From Fidelibacterota bacterium (lineage in GTDB: Bacteria; Pseudomonadota; Alphaproteobacteria; Rhodospirillales; Rhodospirillaceae), in assembly GCA_947476895.1 (NCBI GenBank), contig CANJRX010000008.1, forward strand, positions 1 through 64,000: a stretch of 64,000 nt of DNA. Direction: 5' to 3'. Positions within the stretch are counted from its first letter, which is position 1. Each line of letters starts with the position of its first letter. The position numbers and the translations under genes were made by a program. Shown piece by piece: positions 1 through 8,279 of this stretch. The notes below the pieces were generated by a model that saw only the letters and a program-made list of their open reading frames with translations, did not search any database and had not been told where the DNA came from.

Positions 1-72
1 CAGGAACGACACCGCATCAAACGGAAAACCATCGAACATCGTCGCTTGCTTCACCGCAAGCTCGCCGCCTAA
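1..72 (+). CDS. C-terminal tail of an unidentified protein (partial)
   Basis: An open frame enters from the left edge and stops with TAA at 70-72. The 23 visible residues are very basic, rich in Arg, Lys and His. This is too little to assign a family. It is convergent with the truncated hydrolase gene that ends at 104. It may be the true end of an upstream gene or simply a chance open frame. Confidence 0.25.
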   Translation, partial: QERHRIKRKTIEHRRLLHRKLAA

Positions 73-103
73 GATCGATCAACCAGATGAGGCTAACACT
101 CCG

Positions 104-808
104 CTAAATCACGCCCCAATCTGTCCCAAATGCTTTGACGACGCACAGTGGATAGGTAAACGCCGGCGGCACATGTGGCGCAACAAATGTCACGGGCCGG
201 GCGACATTTTCATCGGGCAATCCCGCAAACACGTCACGCACATCTTTCACTTGGCTCGGGATCATCGCATAAGGACCTGCGAGGCCGATGAAGCCTTTAA
301 TCGTACCTTCGGGCGCGCCCGCGGCTTGCAAATATTTGGGATCAACCACCGTCAGCGCGGCGATATGCGCGCCGGCCGAATGCCCCATGATGAAGATCGC
401 GTTGGTGTCACCGCCGTAGGCGCCAATATTTTCACGCACCCAGCGCACGGCCTGCGCCGCGTCATTTTGAAAGGCCGGGAATTTTGCGCCTGGATAATGG
501 CGGTAATCGGCAACGACGGCGACATAGCCCAGCCCCGTGATCGCTTCGCCCGCGAACCGATAGTCACCCCGGCTGCCTGAGCGCCAGGACCCGCCATAAA
601 AGAACACCACGACCGGCAGCTTGCCAGCCGCTGCGACGGGAGTCAGCACATCGAGCTTTTGTTTGTCATCGGTGCCGTAAGCAATATCCGCAGCGACGGT
701 GTAACCGCCGCGGGGTGCCAGCATATTCAGCACATCGAAGCCCGAACACCCGCCGAGGCCGAGACACATCACAATAAGGGTGGCGGCGATAATAAAAGGG
801 CGCGTCAT
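104..808 (-). CDS. Truncated alpha/beta-hydrolase lipoprotein (BD-FAE/esterase-like)
   Basis: The protein starts with a lipoprotein signal (hydrophobic stretch followed by LGGC), so an envelope location is likely. It then shows an esterase core: FFYGGSW matches the oxyanion HGG-type motif, followed by ADYRHYP and the nucleophile elbow GHSAG. Members of the family are normally about 270-300 residues and carry the catalytic Asp and His after a PPAL-like strand. Here the frame runs APHVPPAF and then ends after about 16 unrelated residues, so the Asp/His part is missing. I chose the internal ATG at 808; a GTG at 820 is also possible, and neither has a strong ribosome-binding site. It is probably inactive as an esterase, a 3'-truncated remnant. 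Confidence 0.7.
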   Translation of the reverse strand: MTRPFIIAATLIVMCLGLGGCSGFDVLNMLAPRGGYTVAADIAYGTDDKQKLDVLTPVAAAGKLPVVVFFYGGSWRSGSRGDYRFAGEAITGLGYVAVVADYRHYPGAKFPAFQNDAAQAVRWVRENIGAYGGDTNAIFIMGHSAGAHIAALTVVDPKYLQAAGAPEGTIKGFIGLAGPYAMIPSQVKDVRDVFAGLPDENVARPVTFVAPHVPPAFTYPLCVVKAFGTDWGVI

Positions 809-893
809 GATGATGTTCACTTTGGTCTTGTCTTAGATATACGATAAACGCACGCCGTAAGATCATAACGTCCGATAGCAGCCGGAGTTCGCA

Positions 894-1343
894 ATGAAAT
901 ACCTGCACACCATGGTTCGCGTGACCGACCTCACCCAATCGCTCGACTTCTATTGCAATAAACTTGGGCTGGTGGAAACACACCGCAAGGACAACGAGAA
1001 AGGCCGCTACACTTTGGTGTTCTTGGCCGCGCCCGGCGACGCGGGCGGCGATGTTAATGACCTCGGCGGAAAAGGCCCGCGGGTGGAATTGACTTACAAC
1101 TGGGACCCCGAGCCCTATACCGGCGGTCGCAATTTTGGCCACCTCGCCTACGAGGTCGACGACATCTACGCCATATGCGATTGGCTTCAGAAAGCCGGCG
1201 TCATCATCAATCGCCCCCCGCGTGACGGGCGCATGGCCTTTATCCGCTCACCCGACAACATTTCCATCGAGCTTCTGCAAAAAGGCACCGCCCAGGCCCC
1301 TGCCGAACCTTGGGTATCGATGCCCAATACGGGGGTTTGGTAA
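894..1343 (+). CDS. gloA: Lactoylglutathione lyase (glyoxalase I)
   Basis: Converts the hemithioacetal of methylglyoxal and glutathione to S-lactoylglutathione in the cytosol, the first step of methylglyoxal detoxification. The protein has 149 residues and two VOC half-domains. The four metal ligands of the family are visible: His5 in LHTMVRV, Glu65 in VELTYNW, His83 in [12 protein letters not shown] and Glu126 in SIELL. The ELTYNW and FGHLAY motifs are typical of the Ni/Co-dependent E. coli-type enzyme. It sits divergently from the truncated hydrolase and is followed by a YihY-family gene; no operon partner with a glyoxalase II function is seen here. Confidence 0.95.
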   Translation: MKYLHTMVRVTDLTQSLDFYCNKLGLVETHRKDNEKGRYTLVFLAAPGDAGGDVNDLGGKGPRVELTYNWDPEPYTGGRNFGHLAYEVDDIYAICDWLQKAGVIINRPPRDGRMAFIRSPDNISIELLQKGTAQAPAEPWVSMPNTGVW

Positions 1344-1431
1344 GGGCTTCTCGTAAACACGGGAACTTTCTGGCTTTAGCCGCCTTTAGGTTTGGCGCGT
1401 GTTAACGCGCGCCAAACACAAGGACGCGTAC

Positions 1432-2340
1432 ATGTCCGCCGGACCCGTCGGCAAATTCACCTCTGAAATCTGGAAACTGGTCCGCGCTTCCTTTGCGGCG
1501 TGGCAGGCCGACTTCGCCGCCAGTATGGGCGCGGCGCTCTCCTACTACGCTTTTTTCTCACTCGCCCCGCTTCTGGTGGTGATCGTTGCCGTGGCCAGCA
1601 TGCTGTTCAGCGACGATGTGGTGATGCGCGAAATCAGCACGCAGATGCGCCAACTCTTAGGCGACGACGGCGCGGCGGCAATTACAGACCTCATCACAAA
1701 AACCGCAAGTCGCATGGACGGCATCCTTGCCAGTGTGGTTGGCGTTGCCCTCTTACTGTTTGGTGCAAGCACCGTGTTTGTCGAGTTGCAAGACGATCTC
1801 GACCGCATTTGGAAAGTCGAATCACGTGAAAGCTCCGGCCTTTGGAGCCTCGTGCACGAGCGCTTCCTGAGCTTCGGCCTTATTCTCGGCGTCGGTTTTC
1901 TGTTGGTTATTTCCCTGGTCTTTAGCGCTGCCTTGGCAGCGCTCAGCGCGTGGTGGTCCGATGGCCTTGCGGTGTGGGAAGTGGTGCTGCAGCTCATTAA
2001 TCTCGTCGTCAGTTTTGCCCTGATGACTGTGCTATTCGCGATGATTTACAAAATTCTGCCGCGCGTGCCGATTGCGTGGCGGGATGTCTGGATTGGTGCG
2101 GCGGTGACATCGTTCCTGGTAGCCCTCGGTAAATCCGCTATCGGATTTTACCTCGGCCACGGCGCCGTCAGCAGCGCTTACGGAGCCGCCGGTTCACTCG
2201 TCGTGCTTCTCGTTTGGGGCTATTACACCGCGCAGATTTTCCTGCTAGGTGCCGAGTTCACCTACGTCTACGCCCATTCACATGGGTCGAAATCGCAAAG
2301 TGGTGAAACGCCTTTGACGCAGCAAAGCGCCAGCCTTTAA
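1432..2340 (+). CDS. YihY/virulence factor BrkB family membrane protein
   Basis: A 302-residue integral inner-membrane protein with about six hydrophobic segments. Family hallmarks are visible: ALSYYAFFSLAPLLVV near the N-terminus, FGASTVFVELQDDLDRIW in the middle and GAAGSLVVLLVWGYYTAQIFLLGAEF near the C-terminus. The family was once annotated as RNase BN, which is not supported; its transport role is unproven. The ATG at 1432 is preferred over a GTG at 1399 because AAGGA lies 7 bases upstream and the conserved region begins soon after. The stop overlaps by 3 bases the stop of the convergent gene ending at 2337. Confidence 0.9.
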   Translation: MSAGPVGKFTSEIWKLVRASFAAWQADFAASMGAALSYYAFFSLAPLLVVIVAVASMLFSDDVVMREISTQMRQLLGDDGAAAITDLITKTASRMDGILASVVGVALLLFGASTVFVELQDDLDRIWKVESRESSGLWSLVHERFLSFGLILGVGFLLVISLVFSAALAALSAWWSDGLAVWEVVLQLINLVVSFALMTVLFAMIYKILPRVPIAWRDVWIGAAVTSFLVALGKSAIGFYLGHGAVSSAYGAAGSLVVLLVWGYYTAQIFLLGAEFTYVYAHSHGSKSQSGETPLTQQSASL

Positions 2341-3080
2341 TTCTTCACCAGCTCCCAGGTGTTGCTGATCTTGCGAATCAGGCCGCGCCACTTCGGCCGG
2401 CCCGATGACGGATCGAATTCCATGGTGATGCCGGCGGCATCCCATTTCACCACCTGGGCGGCCGATACAAAACCCAGTTGCGCGTTGCCATAGGCCATGC
2501 GCCATTCGACAACCGCACTGTCTTTTTCACGGCGCCAGATTTGCAACGCATCGAGGTCGCCGTCGTCGGCGCGGTCGAAGCCGGCTACCAGGAAACGCTG
2601 GCCATCCGGCGAGAACATCGGGAACACCAACAGCAGCGTTTGCTTGCCGGTCGTGGCGTCGATCATCACGTAGTCGGTGCGCGTGTAGAGGGCCTTCTGC
2701 ACGACATAGACGCCGTAGTGCGGCAGGTCTTCGACCAACTGATACTCAATGCAGTCGTTATCATTGGCCGATACGCCGAAGCATAAACGCCGGGTATAGA
2801 GCGTCGTGCTCTGGCCGTTTTTCAACAGCAGCTTCAGATTATCACCGGTCCGCGTCGCACGTCCGCTCGAACCTGCGATAAGCGCGGCCTCGCGCTGGCG
2901 CACGGCCGGCGGCTTGTCGCTTTCCACCAGCGCTTTGATCTGAGCGGCTTCGGCGACAGCCGGCGGGGCCGCAGAATATGTCGGCAGCGGCGGTTCCGCA
3001 GGCGCTGCGGCCATCGCTTGTCCCACCGACATCGCGAGGACGCACGTCAACACTGCACCGATTTTCAAAAGATTACGCAT
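2337..3080 (-). CDS. Exported protein of unknown function, paralog 1 of 4 (last in array)
   Basis: This 247-residue protein begins with a Sec signal peptide ending near GQAMA. It belongs to a set of four tandem paralogs. Shared landmarks are PxxxRxRE (here PPAVRQRE), a GRxxRxGDxLxL segment, a cysteine pair CX9C followed by I/VEY (here C, nine residues, CIEY), a YxRTDYV-type strand, FSPDGQRFLVAGFDRADDGD, an IWRREKD segment and a final PKWRG...W. The SPDG motif resembles a beta-propeller blade, but only one copy exists per protein. The cysteines probably form a disulfide in the periplasm. It follows paralog 2 after 5 bases, so co-transcription is very likely. Function unknown. The internal ATG at 3080 is the start because it opens the signal peptide. 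Confidence 0.85.
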   Translation of the reverse strand: MRNLLKIGAVLTCVLAMSVGQAMAAAPAEPPLPTYSAAPPAVAEAAQIKALVESDKPPAVRQREAALIAGSSGRATRTGDNLKLLLKNGQSTTLYTRRLCFGVSANDNDCIEYQLVEDLPHYGVYVVQKALYTRTDYVMIDATTGKQTLLLVFPMFSPDGQRFLVAGFDRADDGDLDALQIWRREKDSAVVEWRMAYGNAQLGFVSAAQVVKWDAAGITMEFDPSSGRPKWRGLIRKISNTWELVKN

Positions 3081-3085
3081 GGGTT

Positions 3086-3808
3086 TTAGTCCTTCGTGAG
3101 AGTCCAGGTCGTCCCCACACGCTTGATTGTGCCGCGCCACTTCGGCGCCGGCTTACCTTCGGCGGCATCCCCCGTCTCAAACTCCATAGCAATGGCGTCG
3201 CCATCCCATTTAACAAGACGCGCGCGCGCGACGTAGCCCAGCGTCACGTTGCCGTAGGGCAGTTCCCACTCCACCACCGCACCGTCTTTGTCGCGGCGCC
3301 AGATTTCGATGGCATTCACGTCGCCATCGTCAGCCTGATCGAAACCGGCAACGAGGAAACGCTTACCGTCGTCGGAGAACTGCGGAAACACGCTAAGGGT
3401 TGTCGCGTGGCCCGTGGTGGCGTCAATCAGGGCGTAATCGGTCCGGGTGTAAAACACCTTCTGCAGCACATAGACGCCGCGCTCGGGCAGATCGGCTACC
3501 AGCACATAATCGATACAGCTGGTATCGGTCGCGGCCATGCCCTCACAGGTGCGATAGGTGGTGAGCGTCAAAGACTCTTTGTTTTTTAACGCCAGCACCA
3601 AGTCGTCGCCTTGGCGCTTCACGCGGCCACCGGTCGTCGCAATAACACCGGCTTCCCGCGAACGTGTCGCCGAAGGTTTGCCGTCTTGAACCAGCGCCTG
3701 GGTTTGGGCGCGTTCAGTGGGGCTGGCGCCCGCGGCCATCGCTTGACCAACGCTCAACGCAGCGGCACAGCACATCGTCATCAGGCCAAATTTCATCGAA
3801 GTCTTCAT
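3086..3808 (-). CDS. Exported protein of unknown function, paralog 2 of 4
   Basis: A 240-residue paralog of its neighbours. The signal peptide ends at GQAMA, like paralog 1, which suggests these two are the most recent duplicates. It has PSATRSRE, GRVKRQGDDLVLAL, the CX9C pair (CEGMAATDTSC) followed by IDY, YTRTDYALID, PQFSDDGKRFLVAGFDQADDGD (the SPDG motif changed to SDDG), IWRRDKDGAVVEWELPYG and PKWRGTIKRVG. It is separated from paralog 3 by 6 bases and from paralog 1 by 5. A periplasmic location is inferred from the signal peptide. No known enzyme motif is visible. Confidence 0.85.
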   Translation of the reverse strand: MKTSMKFGLMTMCCAAALSVGQAMAAGASPTERAQTQALVQDGKPSATRSREAGVIATTGGRVKRQGDDLVLALKNKESLTLTTYRTCEGMAATDTSCIDYVLVADLPERGVYVLQKVFYTRTDYALIDATTGHATTLSVFPQFSDDGKRFLVAGFDQADDGDVNAIEIWRRDKDGAVVEWELPYGNVTLGYVARARLVKWDGDAIAMEFETGDAAEGKPAPKWRGTIKRVGTTWTLTKD

Positions 3809-3814
3809 ACGCCT

Positions 3815-4519
3815 CTAGTCCTTCAAAAGTTGCCAGCTATCGCCGGCTTTTTTAATTGTTCCGCGCCACTTCGCGGCCGCTTCGCCAGGGTCGAATTCCA
3901 TCGCGATGCGATCGCCTTCCCAACTCACGACCTTTGCCGACGCCACACGCCCCAGCGCGTCATCGCCATGCTCTAAGCGCCATTCGCTTTCCGCGCCGTC
4001 TTCGTCGTGGCGCCAGATTTCAAGGGCGTAGTGATCGCCGCCGTCCGCCAGGGCAAAGCCAACAACAATGAACCGCTCGCCATCGGGCGAGAACTGCGGC
4101 GGCGTGGCAACGCGCGTTTGCGCCCCGCTGCGGGTATCGACGACAACAAAGTCGTTGCTGTCATAAAACGTCTGCTCGACCACGTAAGCATTGCTGGACG
4201 CAAGGTCGGCCACCAAAATGTATTCGACGCAGTTTTCTTCCGTCAGATCCATCTCCGGACACCACAGGTTGGAGATGAGCTTCACCGGCTCTTTGTCTGT
4301 GATCGCGAGGTTCAACTGATCGCCTTCGCGACGTACGCGCTCATGGCTTGCAGCAATCAGCCCCGCCTCGCGCGGGCGCGTTGCGTCAGGCTTAAGATCT
4401 GCCAGCACCGCGCCAATCTGCGCGTCTTCCGCGGCACGGTTCGCCTTAGCGCTCGGATCGCCGCAGGACGCCAGCGCAACGCCAACCAGAGTGAAAAATC
4501 CAAATTTCAGCGCACGCAT
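3815..4519 (-). CDS. Lipoprotein of unknown function, paralog 3 of 4
   Basis: A 234-residue paralog that differs from the other three in carrying a lipobox (VALASC after the hydrophobic stretch), so it should be lipid-anchored instead of free in the periplasm. The common core is present: PDATRPREAGLIA, RVRREGDQLNL, the CX9C pair (CPEMDLTEENC) followed by VEY, PQFSPDGERFIVVGFALAD, LEIWRHDEDGAESEWRLEHG and AKWRGTIKKAGDSW. Eleven bases separate it from paralog 4 and six from paralog 2. A mixture of one anchored and three soluble family members could mean they act together, but this is inference only. Confidence 0.85.
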   Translation of the reverse strand: MRALKFGFFTLVGVALASCGDPSAKANRAAEDAQIGAVLADLKPDATRPREAGLIAASHERVRREGDQLNLAITDKEPVKLISNLWCPEMDLTEENCVEYILVADLASSNAYVVEQTFYDSNDFVVVDTRSGAQTRVATPPQFSPDGERFIVVGFALADGGDHYALEIWRHDEDGAESEWRLEHGDDALGRVASAKVVSWEGDRIAMEFDPGEAAAKWRGTIKKAGDSWQLLKD

Positions 4520-4530
4520 AATGGCTTTAC

Positions 4531-5316
4531 TTACTTCCGCGAAAACTTCCAGCTATCGCCGGACTTCGCAATCGTGCCCTGCCATTTCGGCACTTTTGTG
4601 GCCTTGGATGAATCGGTTGAGTCGAATTCCAATGTAACGCTGTCCCCGCTCCATTTTAAAACGTCGGCGCGAGCCACGTAGCCGAGTTCTTTGTCGCCGT
4701 AAGGCAGCTTCCATTCCAAAACCGCGCCGTCTTTTTCACGGCGCCACATTTCCAACGCATAAGGATCGGCTTCATCGGCGTGGAAGAAGCCGATGCCGAC
4801 GAACCGTTTGCCGTCGGGCGAGAATTGCGGCGGCAGGCCGACCGTCGTCTGCCGTCCGGTGTTCATGTCGACAAGGATATAGTCTTGGGTTTCATACATC
4901 GCCTTTTGCACAAGGTAGATGCCGCGCGACACCAGATCGCCCACCAGCAAGTACTCAACGCAATTTTGTTCGGTGGCCTCACCTTCGGGGCAGGACGTGT
5001 CCGACGCTAGGCGCACCGGCACGGTCTTGTCCTTTACAGTGAGAACCAGCTCGCCGCCTTCACGCCGGGCGCGGCCTTTGGTGATGGCCAAAATTTCGCG
5101 TTCGCGCGGGCGCGTCGCTTGCGGAACGTCGTTTTCCAAAATCGCTTTTTGTTGGGCATCTTCGGTGATGGCGCCGGTGAAGTAGGGCGCCATCGGTTCT
5201 TCCGGTTCAGCCACGGGTGCTACCGGGGCTTTCTTGGGAAGCATGGGCTGCGCTTGCGCGGCAACACCGAACAGCACGCTGCAAGATAGGGCCAAAAGCG
5301 CGAAAGAGCGGTTCAT
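4531..5316 (-). CDS. Exported protein of unknown function, paralog 4 of 4 (first in array)
   Basis: The first gene of the array in the direction of transcription, 261 residues. The signal peptide ends at VAAQAQ, followed by a Pro/Ala/Glu-rich linker of about 25 residues. The core carries PQATRPREREILA, GRARREGGELVLTV, the CX9C pair (CPEGEATEQNC) followed by VEY, PQFSPDGKRFVGIGFFHAD, LEMWRREKDGAVLEWKLPYG and PKWQGTIAKSGDSWK. The ATG at 5316 is preferred over one at 5334, because GAGG lies at a suitable distance and the signal peptide starts there. Promoter elements should lie in 5317-5429, where I see no clear motif. Confidence 0.85.
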   Translation of the reverse strand: MNRSFALLALSCSVLFGVAAQAQPMLPKKAPVAPVAEPEEPMAPYFTGAITEDAQQKAILENDVPQATRPREREILAITKGRARREGGELVLTVKDKTVPVRLASDTSCPEGEATEQNCVEYLLVGDLVSRGIYLVQKAMYETQDYILVDMNTGRQTTVGLPPQFSPDGKRFVGIGFFHADEADPYALEMWRREKDGAVLEWKLPYGDKELGYVARADVLKWSGDSVTLEFDSTDSSKATKVPKWQGTIAKSGDSWKFSRK

Positions 5317-5429
5317 GGGATACGCCTCATCCAAGGATTAAGTGGCCAGATTTGATGGGCGCGACACTACTGGAAAAGGCCGGCAAAGGGTATGGCCCTA
5401 GAGGCCCCCTAAATCCTTTAAATCCGTAT

Positions 5430-6560
5430 TTAATGAACGCTGACGGAGGCCGCCGGCAGCTGGCTGACCTTGGCCAGCAGATATTCCAGATCGTCGTCGT
5501 TAAACTCAACGCCCAGTTTTTCGTATTGGGTCAGGATGCGCTCGATAATGCGCCGCGAGTAACGCTCAGGGTCCATATCGAGACCGTCGAGTTCGGTCTG
5601 TTTCACGACATCCAAAGCGGCTTGCACCGCCGGCAGGTAGGACGGCGGCAGGCTGGCTTTGCCCCAGACGGTCGCGAGGCCGCGGTGGCCGGGATCATGG
5701 ATCAAAACGCGCGTGTTACCGACGGCTAAACCTGCCAAAGCGGCCACCGCATGTTCGAAGAACCGCAAGTTCCCCATGCAGACGCCGCGCAAGACGAGTG
5801 AGCCCGTCAAACGGCCATTGTCTTTAAGCTGCCCGACAAGTGCTGCGAGGCCTGCTTCGCTGACACCCATAGCCAAGCCCACGGTAGCGCGTTCGCGGCT
5901 TTGCAGGATCAGATCAAGTGCGAGATCAGCCGAAATTTTATGCTTGGCCAAAAGATGCGCACGCAAGTGTTCGGCCACATGCGTCACCAGACGTTCAGCA
6001 ACAGTCACCGGCAACACATTACGATGAACCAACGGCCCTTGAATGGCGTCACTATCGCCGAATTTATCGACCACTTTGTGCAGTGTCGGCTCGGCGAAGT
6101 CAGCACCCGGATTAGAGAGCAGCTTCGCTACAACGCTTTCTGAACCGATGTCGACAATGGCGGCGGAAACTTCAGCTTCAACTTCCGCGCGGCCTGCAAT
6201 CGCATCCAGGCGCGCAGGTGTGCCTTGGCTTTGCACGATCTGCACAAGGTCTTCAGCCGTCAGCACGTCGGACGCGCTCAAGACCGGCAGCGCGACCGAG
6301 TCCACGTCCTTGGCAAGCGCCACCGTCACATCATGTGGCAGCAAGGGATTATGTTTCAGATTGGCGGCCAGCGCCTCGCGCACGCGCACTTCGGCATCGC
6401 GCACCATGACGCGGAAAATCTGCTCGGCCAGCTTCAGCTCGGTAGGGCTGAAACTCGCGGTGTTGAATTGCTGCGCCAGTTTGGCAGCCGTACCGGCACG
6501 CGTGACAGGCGATGGGTCTTGAGCCAGCCGATTGACGTCATCCATCGAAAGTCCTGCCAC
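5430..6560 (-). CDS. DUF2336 domain-containing protein
   Basis: A 376-residue cytosolic, all-helical protein with HEAT-like character. Recognisable DUF2336 features are the opening LAQDPSPVTRAGTAAKLAQQ, the segment VREALAANLKHNPLLPHDV and the central GDSDAIQGPLVHRNVLPVTVAERLVTHV. The family is common in Alphaproteobacteria, and some members are linked to cell-cycle or motility regulation, but no biochemical role can be read from the sequence. It lies upstream of the four-paralog array on the same strand with a gap of 113 bases, so a shared transcript is possible but unproven. Confidence 0.85.
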   Translation of the reverse strand: MAGLSMDDVNRLAQDPSPVTRAGTAAKLAQQFNTASFSPTELKLAEQIFRVMVRDAEVRVREALAANLKHNPLLPHDVTVALAKDVDSVALPVLSASDVLTAEDLVQIVQSQGTPARLDAIAGRAEVEAEVSAAIVDIGSESVVAKLLSNPGADFAEPTLHKVVDKFGDSDAIQGPLVHRNVLPVTVAERLVTHVAEHLRAHLLAKHKISADLALDLILQSRERATVGLAMGVSEAGLAALVGQLKDNGRLTGSLVLRGVCMGNLRFFEHAVAALAGLAVGNTRVLIHDPGHRGLATVWGKASLPPSYLPAVQAALDVVKQTELDGLDMDPERYSRRIIERILTQYEKLGVEFNDDDLEYLLAKVSQLPAASVSVH

Positions 6561-6965
6561 AGTGGCGCTCCGTCAGACCAAAACCCGGCCAATGAAGCCA
6601 TTGGCCGTGGGGTTACCCAAATTCACCATTGGGAGGCTGGGTGAGAGCCTCCGCGTGCGCCAGAGCTGGGGCTCTCGCTTATCGTCCAGAAGTTGTATTT
6701 CCATGTACGTGTTCCGCCAATGATACACGAAAAACGGGGGTATTCAATGCTTTCACAGCCATATCGTGGGTTGGCCTCACGGGCCTAGATAAAGTGTATA
6801 CAACTGCAAGACGCCCCTTCTACCCTCCCGTGTGCGGATAAAAGCCGCACAAACCTCACCCTTTGCAACGCCCCGCCGGCTTAAGGGTTGCGTCATGTGG
6901 GTTATGGGTTCCGTTATGTGTATAAACGTCAGTGATCAAAGCGCTGTGATCTCCGGGGGGCCTAA
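6561..6965. other. Intergenic region between divergent genes, no gene seen
   Basis: About 400 bases separate the divergent DUF2336 gene and the symporter gene. The middle part (about 6715-6810) is AT-richer than its surroundings and should hold promoters for both. No open frame with a credible ribosome-binding site, no strong hairpin and no known operator was recognised. A GGGGGG run just before 6966 serves as the ribosome-binding site of the symporter. Confidence 0.5.
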
Positions 6966-8252
6966 ATGTCGGGACGGTTCACAAATCTGATAATCGGGGC
7001 AATGGTGCTGGGCATCATTGTTGGCTACGGCTTCAATAGTAATCTCGATCCGGACCAAGCCAAGGAGATGGCGGGTTACTTCTCCGTCATCACCGACGTC
7101 TTCCTGCGTCTCATCAAAATGATTATCGCGCCCTTGGTGTTCTCCACCCTGGTGGTCGGCATCGCGCATATGGGTGAAGGCAACACGTCCCTGGGCCGCG
7201 TCGGTGCGCGCACGCTGGGCTGGTTTGTCGGCGCCTCAGCCTTTTCGCTGTTGCTTGGCCTTTTCATGGTGAACCTGTTGAAGCCGGGCGTGGGTCTCAA
7301 TCTGCCCATCCCCGAAGAACATGCCGCCGCTCTGGTGCAAGCCTCGAACCTGAACATCAAAGATTTCGTCGCCCATCTGGTGCCGCGTTCCATTGCCGAA
7401 GCCATGGCCAACAACGAGATCCTGCAAATCGTCGTGTTCTCGGTTTTTGTCGGCGTTGCCTGCGGTAAACTTGGCCACCACGGCAAAGTGGTTTCGGACC
7501 TCGCCAATAGCGTCGCTAACGTCATGCTGAAGATCACGGGCTATGTTATGAAGGTCGCACCCATCGCGATTTTCGCCGCCATCGCCGCGGTCGTGACCAC
7601 GCAAGGCCTTGGCATCCTCGTCACCTACGGCAAGTTCATGGGCGAGTTCTATCTCGCCATGGCCATTCTGTGGGGCTGTCTGTTCTTGGTGGGTCTTGCG
7701 ATCGTGGGGCCGCGTATCCGGCGCATCTTCGCCGCTGTGCGCGCGCCCATCTTGCTCGCCTTCTCGACCGCCTCTTCGGAAGCGGCCTATCCCAAAACGC
7801 TGGAAGGCCTTGAGCGCTGCGGGGTCTCGAAGCGCATCGCGAGCTTCGTTTTGCCGATTGGCTATTCCTTCAATCTCGATGGTTCGATGTTGTATTGCAC
7901 CTTCGCGGTGATCTTCATCGCCCAGGCCTATAACATCGACGTGCCTGTGGCCGATCAGCTCAGCATGCTCTTGCTGCTGATGATCACCAGCAAAGGCATG
8001 GCCGGCGTGCCGCGCGCGTCGCTCGTGGTCATCGCAGCGACCCTGACCACCTTCAAGCTGCCTGAAGCTGGTTTGCTGCTCATCCTCGGTATCGATCAGT
8101 TCCTGGACATGGGCCGTAGCGCGACCAACGTCGTCGGCAATGCCGTAGCAACCACCGTCGTCGCGAAATGGGAAAACGAACTTTACAGCGAAGACCACAA
8201 TCCCAACGTCGAGGAAACGCCGGCCGTCTCCGACGAGGCCAAGGCCGCCTAA
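6966..8252 (+). CDS. Dicarboxylate/amino acid:cation symporter (DAACS family)
   Basis: A 428-residue inner-membrane transporter of the DctA/GltP family, taking up C4-dicarboxylates or glutamate/aspartate with H+ or Na+. The serine-rich hairpin AFSTASSEAAYPKTLE, the following FNLDGSMLYCTFA segment (TM7 region), the second hairpin SKGMAGVPRASLVV and the substrate-site stretch DMGRSATNVVGNAVAT are all present, so the transporter looks complete and functional. The Arg in GRSATN is the usual contact for the substrate side-chain carboxylate. The exact substrate cannot be decided. A serine hydrolase gene follows after 27 bases in the same direction. Confidence 0.92.
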   Translation: MSGRFTNLIIGAMVLGIIVGYGFNSNLDPDQAKEMAGYFSVITDVFLRLIKMIIAPLVFSTLVVGIAHMGEGNTSLGRVGARTLGWFVGASAFSLLLGLFMVNLLKPGVGLNLPIPEEHAAALVQASNLNIKDFVAHLVPRSIAEAMANNEILQIVVFSVFVGVACGKLGHHGKVVSDLANSVANVMLKITGYVMKVAPIAIFAAIAAVVTTQGLGILVTYGKFMGEFYLAMAILWGCLFLVGLAIVGPRIRRIFAAVRAPILLAFSTASSEAAYPKTLEGLERCGVSKRIASFVLPIGYSFNLDGSMLYCTFAVIFIAQAYNIDVPVADQLSMLLLLMITSKGMAGVPRASLVVIAATLTTFKLPEAGLLLILGIDQFLDMGRSATNVVGNAVATTVVAKWENELYSEDHNPNVEETPAVSDEAKAA

Positions 8253-8279
8253 GACGTCAATTAAGAGACCGGGGGAATC

